In this document: positions 1-4,244 of the stretch, piece after piece
Layout: each line of letters starts with the position of its first letter
How positions within the stretch are numbered: the stretch's first letter is position 1
NCBI GenBank assembly: GCA_041484845.1
Contig: JBGPIK010000436.1
Coordinates: 1 to 5,603, forward strand
Reading direction: 5' to 3'
Length of the DNA stretch: 5,603 bases
Source of the DNA: JBGPIK01 sp041484845
GTDB taxonomy: Bacteria; Desulfobacterota; Binatia; UBA9968
Program-made: the position numbers and the translations under genes
Notes under the pieces: model-generated
Seen by the model: only the letters and a program-made list of their open reading frames with translations
Told to the model about the DNA's origin: nothing
Database searches by the model: none

Positions 1-2
1 AA

Positions 3-308
3 ATGAAAGGACTCATAACAACCTGCTCTGAATGTCAGACGAACACGGAGTTGAGGGAAATTACAATTGAATTTGAGCGCAAAGGGGTCAAGGCAGCCAT
101 GTCCGGTATCCCCGCCATGGTTTGTCCGCACTGTGGTCAAGAGTATGTCCCAAGCGATATTGCGGGGGACGTGATAGACACGGTTTCTCGCACCATCGAT
201 GCCACTGAAGCTCTGCTAAAACGGACCGATCATCGCCGGAGAGAACTCCTCCAAGACCACCAGGACTTGGTGCCTGAGCGCCTGGAGCTGGCCCTCGCTT
301 TTCGTTAG
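3..308 (+). CDS. YgiT-type zinc-finger protein, probable antitoxin of a type II toxin-antitoxin pair
   Basis: The 101-residue protein carries two CxxC pairs, C8-x2-C11 and C41-x2-C44, the second in the context GIPAMVCPHCGQEYV. This is the signature of the YgiT/MqsA-type zinc-finger domain, where four cysteines bind one zinc and the domain contacts a toxin (MqsR-like or DUF4258-like). Residues 50-101 are charged and probably helical. There is no HTH domain of the kind that follows the finger in full-length MqsA, so this is a short YgiT-type member. The ATG at 3 overlaps a TGA at 4-6 in the pattern ATGA. That fits translational coupling to an upstream gene, probably the toxin, outside the window. 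The upstream partner is inference. The family call is fairly sure; the precise function is not. Confidence 0.8.
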   Translation: MKGLITTCSECQTNTELREITIEFERKGVKAAMSGIPAMVCPHCGQEYVPSDIAGDVIDTVSRTIDATEALLKRTDHRRRELLQDHQDLVPERLELALAFR

Positions 309-392
309 CCGTTCTAATCCACTTTTTCGTAGAGCTCACCCCCAAAGCGCCGCGCCCTCAGCGCCTCCGCCGTGCGTTATCCGAATTCCTTC

Positions 393-510
393 TTCACCAC
401 GGAGACACTCGCCCCGTGGAATTGCAGCCCGGTATTCCACAGGGCAAGAGTTCGGAGTATTTTTTAATCAAAAACTCTTTACTTCGTGACCTTCGTGCCT
501 TCGTGGTGAA
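393..510. repeat. MITE-like nested inverted-repeat element
   Basis: The outer arms TTCACCACGGAG (393-404) and CTTCGTGGTGAA (499-510) are inverted repeats matching at 11 of 12 positions. Inside are two further perfect 7-bp palindromes: GTGGAAT/ATTCCAC (416-422 and 434-440, 11-nt loop) and AAGAGTT/AACTCTT (446-452 and 473-479). The right end also holds three copies of CTTCGTG at 482, 491 and 499. There is no transposase and no visible target-site duplication, so calling it a MITE is only a structural analogy. A folded RNA or bidirectional terminator between the two antitoxin genes is an alternative. Confidence 0.45.
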
Positions 511-560
511 CGGGTTCTTTTCCTGTTTGGTTGCGGCTCAGCCGCGCTGGGTAGTCGCCG

Positions 561-589
561 TTGATGATAATCACGCATCGCGTTACTAT
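561..589 (+). promoter_or_regulatory. Candidate sigma-70-like promoter for higA
   Basis: TTGATG (561-566) and TACTAT (584-589) are separated by exactly 17 nt. Each matches 4 of 6 consensus bases. Transcription would start near 596, upstream of the higB remnant and higA. This is a pattern match only. Confidence 0.35.
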
Positions 590-603
590 TGCCCTGTGAT
601 TAA

Positions 604-648
604 ACGAAAACAGGCGCCGAAGACGTTGAAATCGTAGACTATCACTGA
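604..648 (+). pseudogene. higB: 3' remnant of a HigB-type toxin gene
   Basis: Codons 613-648 read GAEDVEIVDYH followed by TGA. VEIVDYH-stop is the characteristic C-terminus of HigB/RelE-family host-inhibition toxins. In intact higBA operons it sits immediately upstream of higA, as here: the TGA ends at 648 and the higA ribosome binding site overlaps it. The same frame is closed by a TAA at 601-603, and I find no HigB core upstream in any plus-strand frame, so only about 11-14 codons survive. The match is short, but its position, frame and spacing all agree. Chance similarity cannot be excluded from sequence alone. Confidence 0.65.
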
Positions 649-660
649 AGGAGAATGATG

Positions 661-987
661 ATGCGCAAACTCAAGCCTGTAACGCCCGGCGAACTCTTAC
701 TGAAAGAATTTTTGCGGCCAATGGGGATCAGCCGGTACCGGCTAGCAAAAGAGATCGGCGTGCCAGCGCAACGTATCGGCGACATCGTGGCCGGCAAACG
801 CACCGTTACTGCCGACACCGACTTGCGCCTGTGCCGGTTTTTCGGCCTTTCGAACGGCTACTGGCTCCGCGCCCAGGCCGCCCATGACACGGAAGTCGCG
901 GAAAGAGTTTTGGGTGCCACGCTGGCGAGAATCAAGCCGTGGTCGAGTACCGAATCTCGTGGAAGTCGCACGTCGACTCACGCATGA
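661..987 (+). CDS. higA: HigA-family antitoxin, HTH DNA-binding protein
   Basis: This 108-residue protein is a typical HigA/VapI antidote. The TPGELLLKEFL motif (residues 8-18, the family's HPGE-type start) is followed by a lambda-repressor-like HTH over about residues 24-60. AKEIGVPAQRIGDIVAGKR and the TADTDLRLCRFFG helix are clearly visible, and the GYWLRAQAAHD segment that ends the domain follows. HigA binds and neutralises the HigB ribonuclease and represses its own operon. Three ATGs lie in tandem at 655, 658 and 661. AAGGAG (648-653) is 7 nt from the third and only 1 nt from the first, so I prefer 661; 658 is possible. The toxin gene upstream is reduced to a few codons (604-648), so this antitoxin looks orphaned. 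The last ~14 residues (serine- and arginine-rich) are unlike the family. Confidence 0.9.
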   Translation: MRKLKPVTPGELLLKEFLRPMGISRYRLAKEIGVPAQRIGDIVAGKRTVTADTDLRLCRFFGLSNGYWLRAQAAHDTEVAERVLGATLARIKPWSSTESRGSRTSTHA

Positions 988-1040
988 GTTCAACGGGTCT
1001 CGCTAACGCCTTCCCCCTTACGCCTAACGTTTGTTAGTGC

Positions 1041-1187
1041 TGAGGACTGAGTAACGACTACAGACAACGGACCACTGACCACTGACCTTTGTTCATTCCG
1101 CAATCCGCATTCCGCAATCCCCAATCCCTCGTCCTGCCCCTTACGCCCTCACGCCTTACGTCTTTACTGATCTCTGACCTCTAATTT
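1041..1187 (+). repeat. Heptanucleotide-word array, copy 1
   Basis: The stretch can be cut into 21 consecutive 7-nt words without a gap, starting TGAGGAC, TGAGTAA. Neighbouring words are related: TGACCAC then TGACCTT, TCCGCAA then TCCGCAT then TCCGCAA, CCTTACG then CCCTCAC, CTGATCT then CTGACCT. The first 77 nt align gap-free with 2831-2907 at 67 of 77 positions. GCCTTACGTCTTTACTGAT (1153-1171) recurs exactly, inverted, at 4048-4066. No open frame uses it meaningfully. Short tandemly repeated heptamers are known in cyanobacteria as STRR, but these words are not the ones I know from there. Confidence 0.8.
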
Positions 1188-1205
1188 CTGGGACTTTGCT
1201 CACCA

Positions 1206-1227
1206 CCCTGAGCAGCTTGTCGAAGGG
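1206..1227. repeat. REP-like intergenic sequence
   Basis: CCCTGAGC-AGCTTGTCGAAGGG resembles a common intergenic repeat of the type CCCTTCGACAAGCTCAGGG, with the ends CCCT and AGGG complementary. Only one copy is in the window, so its repeat status rests on recollection of such sequences in other genomes. Confidence 0.4.
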
Positions 1228-1341
1228 AAGCGTATTGAACGCATCAGCCTTCGGCGTTCTAGCTTCTGTCGCGGACCACGGAGTACTAGAATCGTCAAGA
1301 GAGGACGAGCATTGCTGCCGTTTCCTGAAATCTGGCGCCGG

Positions 1342-1371
1342 TGGTATGCTAGCGTTAACTACAACTAGCGT
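1342..1371 (+). promoter_or_regulatory. Candidate extended -10 promoter and operator of the DUF433/DUF5615 pair
   Basis: TGGTATGCT (1342-1350) matches an extended -10 (TGn plus TATGCT). No good -35 hexamer is present. Directly after it CTAGCGT occurs twice, at 1349-1355 and 1365-1371, 16 nt apart. GCTAG/CTAGC form an inverted pair around the palindrome GTTAAC (1354-1359). The position, 17-46 nt before the start codon, suits autoregulation by the antitoxin, which is usual for such pairs. No binding is shown. Confidence 0.35.
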
Positions 1372-1387
1372 AGAAGAAGGAGAGATT

Positions 1388-1642
1388 ATGGAACTACCAT
1401 CGCGCCAAAATCCAAAGCTCCTTGAACGAATTACTATCGATTCAAATGTCTGCCACGGCAAACCCTGCATTCGCGGGCTTCGATATCCGGTTGATACGAT
1501 TTTGGAGCTGCTGAGTGGAGGAATGAGCAGCCAAGAGATTCTCGAAGACTACGACGATTTAGAGCCAGAAGACATTTTGGCTGTGCTGGCATTCGCCGCT
1601 CGTTTAACCCAAATTAAGCGTGTGCAGTCAGTTTTGCGATGA
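1388..1642 (+). CDS. DUF433 protein, probable VapB-type antitoxin
   Basis: The 84-residue protein is a recognisable DUF433 member. It has the ITIDSNVCHGKPCIRGLRYPV motif (residues 15-35), a helical segment ending GMSSQEILEDYDDLEPEDI (45-63) and LAVLAFAAR (64-72). The DUF433 fold is a winged or homeodomain-like helix bundle, and these proteins are encoded next to PIN-like toxins as DNA-binding antitoxins. The start at ATG 1388 is fixed by AAGGAG at 1377-1382 with a 5-nt spacer; the frame is open upstream to 1196, but without a ribosome binding site. Its stop overlaps the start of the DUF5615 gene by 4 nt (ATGA at 1639-1642), so the two are co-translated. The length is normal for the family. 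Confidence 0.88.
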   Translation: MELPSRQNPKLLERITIDSNVCHGKPCIRGLRYPVDTILELLSGGMSSQEILEDYDDLEPEDILAVLAFAARLTQIKRVQSVLR

Positions 1643-1992
1643 AGTTTCTGGTCGACGCGCAGCTGTCGCGGCGTTTGGCCCATTGGCTCGCAGCCGCGGG
1701 ACATGACGCCATCCATACACGAGATTTACCAGAGGGAAATTGCACCGTAGATAAAATAATCAACCAGATCTCAGTGCGCGACGAGCGTATCGTCGTCACC
1801 AAAGATGGGTATTTTGTAGACACGTTCTTGTTGAAACACATGCCATACAAACTACTTTTGGTCGCGACTGGCAATCTCAGCAACAAAGAATTGGAACGGC
1901 TGTTTCGCGACAATCTCGAAAGCATAATAAACGCATTCGAGGCGTACGATTTCGTCGAGATCGACGGGATCTCTCTGATTTGCCACTTATGA
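1639..1992 (+). CDS. DUF5615 PIN-like protein, probable toxin partner of the DUF433 antitoxin
   Basis: This 117-residue protein has the DUF5615 layout. An MKFLVDAQLSRRLAHWL N-terminus carries the acidic residue D6, AAGHDAIHTRDL (18-30) follows, then ERIVVTKDGYFVD (49-61) with D56. The acidic residues D6, D29 and D56 match positions of the PIN-like metal-dependent ribonuclease site. Members are encoded directly downstream of DUF433 genes, as here, with an ATGA overlap. The likely role is an RNase toxin held inactive by the DUF433 protein; this is inferred from family and context. The protein looks full length and the module intact, unlike the other antitoxin-type genes in the window. The RNA target is unknown. 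Confidence 0.87.
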   Translation: MKFLVDAQLSRRLAHWLAAAGHDAIHTRDLPEGNCTVDKIINQISVRDERIVVTKDGYFVDTFLLKHMPYKLLLVATGNLSNKELERLFRDNLESIINAFEAYDFVEIDGISLICHL

Positions 1993-2096
1993 ATAGCCCT
2001 TGGCGCTCGCACGGAATTTCGGTTTTCCACCGAGGGAACTGCGGAGCATTAGAACGCTAATCGAAGAAAATCGAGAAAAATTATTGGAGGCATGGC

Positions 2097-2408
2097 GTGG
2101 GCAAATTGGCATTAAGCGCTGACGAGAGAGTCCGGGATGTACGTGTCTCGGAAGACACATTGACGGTCGATTTAATGGACGGTCGGACGATCTCCGTGCC
2201 GCTAGTCTGGTATCCGAGATTGCTCGCGGGCACGGCGCGACAGAGGACGAATTGGCAAGTGAGCGCCGCCGGTTACGGCATCCACTGGCCAGATCTTGAC
2301 GAGGATCTCAGCACCGAGGGCTTGCTCCGCGGTGCGCCGGCCCCGGCTCGATCGGCCCGGCGCCTTACTGCCAAGACCACGCGACGGCGAAAATCACGCC
2401 GCCAATGA
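2097..2408 (+). CDS. DUF2442 domain protein
   Basis: The 103-residue protein shows the DUF2442 core: VRDVRVSEDTLTVDLMDGR (residues 12-30), ISVPLVWYPRLLAGT (32-46), NWQV (52-55) and GYGIHWPDLDEDLS (59-72), then GLLRG. The tail after residue 84 is strongly basic (RRLTAKTTRRRKSRRQ). Such genes often follow a DUF4160 gene and are suspected antitoxins or DNA-binding partners; no DUF4160 gene is present here. The start is GTG at 2097, with GGAGG (2086-2090) 6 nt upstream. An ATG at 2092 is out of frame, only 1 nt from GGAGG, and closes after 7 codons. The 104-nt gap before it shows no clear promoter. The biochemical function is unknown. Confidence 0.87.
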   Translation: MGKLALSADERVRDVRVSEDTLTVDLMDGRTISVPLVWYPRLLAGTARQRTNWQVSAAGYGIHWPDLDEDLSTEGLLRGAPAPARSARRLTAKTTRRRKSRRQ

Positions 2409-2455
2409 TCTTCCGCGGGCTAACGCAGGGGTGAGAAATAATCTGGAGACTGGCA

Positions 2456-2536
2456 ATGAACACGACGAAAACTACAGAAGTCAGACGTCAGAGATCAGAG
2501 GTCAGGACATCTTCGACGAATATCAGCGGTCGGTAA
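2456..2536 (+). other. Short frame with good ribosome binding site that runs into a heptamer array; possible gene fragment
   Basis: An ATG at 2456 lies 7 nt after GGAG (2445-2448) and 47 nt after the DUF2442 stop. It opens a 26-codon frame starting MNTTKTTE that then reads through the array as RRQRSEV and stops at 2534-2536. The proper start signal and the repeat-coded rest suggest a former gene whose body was replaced by array sequence. It may equally be chance. I do not claim a functional protein. Confidence 0.3.
2474..2508 (-). repeat. Heptanucleotide array, short, reverse orientation
   Basis: Five consecutive 7-nt words run ACAGAAG, TCAGACG, TCAGAGA, TCAGAGG, TCAGGAC. On the minus strand these are the CCTCTGA-type words of the large arrays. 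The array lies at the 3' end of the minus-strand coiled-coil gene and supplies its last codons. Confidence 0.7.
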
Positions 2537-2722
2537 TTGACAGTGAAGCTTCATAAATCCATCGACGTGGTTGTAAACCTGCTCGATGCGGTTTTCTAAA
2601 CGGGCAAACCCTTCCTGCATATCTTTAATAATCGTAGCGTCGTTTGCTTGGAGCGATCTGATGCCCCGCTCCACTGCGGTCAGGCGCGATTCGATTGTTT
2701 TTTTAGCAGGTCGGCGTGCCAT
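2495..2722 (-). CDS. Small coiled-coil protein, C-terminally truncated
   Basis: This 75-residue protein starts MARRPAKKTIESRLTAVERG. Residues 9-52 show a heptad-like spacing of hydrophobic residues (IESRLTAVERGIRSL, MQEGFARLENRIEQV), consistent with a coiled coil. There is no signal peptide or membrane segment. I recall similar small uncharacterised proteins continuing past VDGFMKLH (residues 53-60) as a longer coiled coil. Here the sequence after KLH becomes unlike that, and the last codons and stop lie in the heptamer array (2474-2508). I therefore infer loss of the C-terminal part. The ribosome binding site is weak (GGTGA, a few nt before ATG). The function is unknown. It converges with the plus-strand DUF2442 gene. 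Confidence 0.6.
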   Translation of the reverse strand: MARRPAKKTIESRLTAVERGIRSLQANDATIIKDMQEGFARLENRIEQVYNHVDGFMKLHCQLPTADIRRRCPDL

Positions 2723-2784
2723 GGATCACCATTTCTACCCAGCAAGCAGTTAATGTGTCAAGACCACTCCCTGGGCGCTGCGCC

Positions 2785-2831
2785 GTTCAATGCGCTGCGC
2801 GCTGTTCAATCGCTCCGCTCAGCAGAGCGAT
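2785..2831. repeat. GTTCAAT double-word element and hairpin, copy A
   Basis: GTTCAAT occurs at 2785-2791 and again at 2804-2810, 19 nt apart. The 27 nt from 2785 match 4876-4902 at 22 of 27 positions, with the same 19-nt spacing. A perfect 7-bp hairpin ATCGCTC/GAGCGAT (2809-2815 and 2825-2831, 9-nt loop) follows and leads straight into the heptamer array. It may mark the edge of the array. Confidence 0.5.
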
Positions 2832-3096
2832 GAGGACTGAGTAACGAGGACAGACCACTGACGACGGACAACTGACCTCTGTTCATTCCGCAATCCGCAA
2901 TCCGCCATTCCCTCCCTGCTCCCTGCTTCTTCCTGACCTCTGACCTCTGACCTCTGTTTTTTCGCTCCCTGCTCCCTGCTTCTTGCTGACCTCTGACCTC
3001 TGACCTCTGACCTCTGTTTTTTCGCTCCCTGCTCCCTGCTTCTTCCTGACCTCTTCCCCTCTGCCCCCTGCTCCATGCTCCATGCTTCGTTATGCC
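2831..3096 (+). repeat. Heptanucleotide-word array, copy 2 (largest)
   Basis: It begins with the same word order as the array at 1041 (TGAGGAC, TGAGTAA, and later TGTTCAT, TCCGCAA). It continues into CTCCCTG and CTGACCT words and ends in CATGCTC-type and CCTTACC-type words. The plus strand is pyrimidine-rich. Because 7 is not a multiple of 3, every frame reads all phases of a word, so the minus strand yields open frames with a repeating heptapeptide (RGQRSEV). These are artefacts of the repeat. The array reaches the stop codon of the PEP-CTERM gene at 3098-3100. Confidence 0.85.
2912..3049 (+). repeat. Tandem 53/60-nt units inside array copy 2
   Basis: Units begin with CTCCCTGCTCCCTGCTTCTT at 2912, 2965 and 3025. 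The first unit is 53 nt with three CTGACCT words. The second is 60 nt with four, so they differ by exactly one heptamer, plus one substitution (CTTCTTC versus CTTCTTG). The third is partial. Both full units end in a TTTTTTCG run. Confidence 0.85.
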
Positions 3097-3097
3097 C

Positions 3098-3688
3098 TTA
3101 CCCCTTCGCGGTCGCCTCACGGTTCGTCGCCCGTCGGGCGAAAGCAGCCAAAGCCATCAAACCCAAACCGAGAAGAATAAAACTGCCAGGTTCAGGAACG
3201 GCTGAGACGTTGACGTCAACCAGACTGTGTGAGTTGTCGTAATTGTTCATGTCCCAGTAGAACAATTCCAATGTGCCCGAGGCCGGCGCAGGCCCGGAAT
3301 AATTCGTCCCGATCAGGAAATAGGTCCCGCCGAGTTCGCCAACCAGGGCGCCGAACGGGGCGGTTAATCCTGACTGAGTCCACAAACCCCGAATTGATCC
3401 GATCTGAGTACCCGCGGGCTGGCCCGATTCATCGCTGCCGGTCGCATAGAGATCCACAATTAATCCATCTGCATTTGACCACCGTGGCAACGCGCCCGCG
3501 CTCCATAGATCATTTGGATTAGCGCTGACAATGAGCGTCTCTCCTGCTAATACATTGATGCCTGTATCAACCCCGACTCCACCCGTGGAGCTATTAGAAA
3601 ATGCATCGACGGTAAATAAGGAAGCGTGAGCATTGCCTTGAGCGAGTAGCAGCAAGGCGGTCAATACGACAAAGAAGTTTTTTTTCAT
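3098..3688 (-). CDS. Secreted PEP-CTERM protein with LecA/PA-IL-like domain
   Basis: This 196-residue precursor has a signal peptide (residues 1 to about 23, MKKN, a hydrophobic core, then a NAHA-S cleavage site). It ends in a PEP-CTERM sorting signal: VPEP (164-167), a hydrophobic helix GSFILLGLGLMALAAFA, then RR (185-186). Exosortase recognises this signal and processes the protein at the cell envelope. The middle part has the pattern VDTGINVLAGETLIVSA (about 40-56), FGALVGELGGTYFLIGTNYSG and ASGTLELFYWDMNNYDNS. I recognise this as LecA/PA-IL-like, a calcium-dependent galactose-binding fold; the NNYDN segment could supply calcium ligands. Sugar binding is inferred. The start is clear: CTCCT (AGGAG on the minus strand) at 3695-3699, 6 nt before ATG, and again at 3701-3705. 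A sigma-54-type promoter lies just upstream. The last 8-10 residues are encoded by array-like sequence. Confidence 0.87.
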   Translation of the reverse strand: MKKNFFVVLTALLLLAQGNAHASLFTVDAFSNSSTGGVGVDTGINVLAGETLIVSANPNDLWSAGALPRWSNADGLIVDLYATGSDESGQPAGTQIGSIRGLWTQSGLTAPFGALVGELGGTYFLIGTNYSGPAPASGTLELFYWDMNNYDNSHSLVDVNVSAVPEPGSFILLGLGLMALAAFARRATNREATAKG

Positions 3689-3722
3689 TTGGCTCTCCTT
3701 CTCCTAACGAAGAAGAGCTGAG

Positions 3723-3738
3723 AGCACCTCGCATGCCA
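3723..3738 (-). promoter_or_regulatory. Sigma-54 (RpoN) -24/-12 promoter of the PEP-CTERM gene
   Basis: The minus strand reads TGGCATGCGAGGTGCT. Against TGGCAYR-N4-TTGCW only the first T of TTGC differs, and the GG and GC doublets have the exact spacing. Transcription would start about 12 nt on, giving a short leader of roughly 20-25 nt containing the ribosome binding site. RpoN together with the PrsK/PrsR pair is known to control PEP-CTERM genes, which supports the call. Confidence 0.65.
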
Positions 3739-3963
3739 CTGTAAGCTTTTTTGGCACTTTGCAGAGCTTAGTACACTTTTGATCTGGCCAACCTGGCATC
3801 GGTTTAGCCCCAACTGTCTTTATCGCGTCCTGCCGCGGCTATGAAGCGAAAGATCCAGCCGCACGGTATTAGGTCTGCGCGGATGAAACAAATTCGGTCT
3901 CCGTGCCCGCTTCACCGTTCATAAACTTTACGGAATGGCAACACGGCCCGATTCCTGAGGATT
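3739..3963. other. Upstream region of the PEP-CTERM gene; possible activator site, otherwise featureless
   Basis: TAAGCT (3742-3747) and AGCTTA (3765-3770) form an inverted repeat 4 nt upstream of the -24 element. On the minus strand AAAGTG occurs at 3774-3779 and 3755-3760. Either could bind an enhancer-binding protein such as PrsR, but I know no consensus to test this against. From about 3780 to 3963 I see no gene, promoter or repeat that I can support. Confidence 0.35.
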
Positions 3964-4147
3964 TCAGAGATCAGACGTCAGAGGTCAGAGGTCAGCTTTC
4001 CAGCATCCAAGCTGCCGCGCATCCCAGCAAAGAAAGAGAGATCAGAAATCAGTAAAGACGTAAGGCTTAAGGGGTAAGGAGGGGGCAAAGACAAAGGAAA
4101 CGCAGCAGGAGTAGAGCGGGAAAAGATCAGTAGTCAGTGTTCAGCAG
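3964..4147 (-). repeat. Heptanucleotide arrays in reverse orientation
   Basis: TCAGAGA, TCAGACG, TCAGAGG, TCAGAGG and TCAGCTT run without gaps from 3964 to 3998. From 4042 TCAGAAA, TCAGTAA, AGACGTA, AGGCTTA, AGGGGTA and AGGAGGG follow in register. TCAGTAG, TCAGTGT and TCAGCAG close the region (4127-4147). The 19 nt at 4048-4066 are the exact inverse of 1153-1171, so word order is preserved on the opposite strand. Between the blocks the sequence is purine-rich and less regular. Confidence 0.75.
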
Positions 4148-4244
4148 GACGGTCTAGTGTGAGAAGAATCACTATTCATTCGCACGGAAACTGGGATGCT
4201 ACAGGATAGTTGATTTCGGATTTGGAATTTTTTGATGCTCGCGG

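Larger units (their letters stand above)
309..654. other. 346-nt gap: palindromic repeat-like sequence, candidate promoter, toxin-gene remnant
   Basis: No convincing complete gene lies here. The left part (about 393-510) is built of nested inverted repeats and CTTCGTG-type words. A sigma-70-like promoter candidate sits at 561-589. The last codons of a HigB toxin lie at 604-648, just before higA. An open frame at 416-637 spans this region, but its start lies in a palindrome and its product resembles nothing I recognise, so I do not call it a gene. Confidence 0.6.
988..1387. other. 400-nt gene-free gap with heptamer array, REP-like repeat and candidate promoter
   Basis: No gene is supported here. 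The content is the heptanucleotide array (1041-1187), a 22-nt REP-like sequence (1206-1227), about 110 nt with no recognisable feature, and the candidate promoter and operator of the DUF433 gene (1342-1371). The open frame beginning at 1196 is an upstream extension of the DUF433 gene with no ribosome binding site. Confidence 0.7.

Noticed and set aside
416..637. 73-codon plus-strand open frame before higA
   Set aside because: It starts inside a palindrome, has no ribosome binding site, crosses repeat-like DNA and overlaps the higB remnant in a different frame. The product resembles no family I know.
2092..2115. ATG at 2092 as a start for the DUF2442 gene or a leader peptide
   Set aside because: It is out of frame with DUF2442, lies only 1 nt from GGAGG and closes after 7 codons; the GTG at 2097 has the correct spacing.
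2648..2833. 61-codon plus-strand open frame
   Set aside because: Antisense to the coiled-coil gene start and running into the GTTCAAT repeat; no ribosome binding site or recognisable product.
2806..3120. Three overlapping minus-strand open frames rich in RGQRSEV repeats
   Set aside because: These are the 7-nt array read in different frames. Words free of stops on the minus strand keep all frames open, so they are artefacts and not repeat proteins.
3229..3522. 97-codon plus-strand open frame
   Set aside because: Antisense shadow of the PEP-CTERM gene, whose signal peptide, sorting signal, ribosome binding site and promoter fix the coding strand.
3794..3809. Second sigma-54-like site on the plus strand (TGGCATCGGTTTAGCC)
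   Set aside because: The GG and GC spacing fits, but three other positions differ and no gene follows on that strand. Probably chance.
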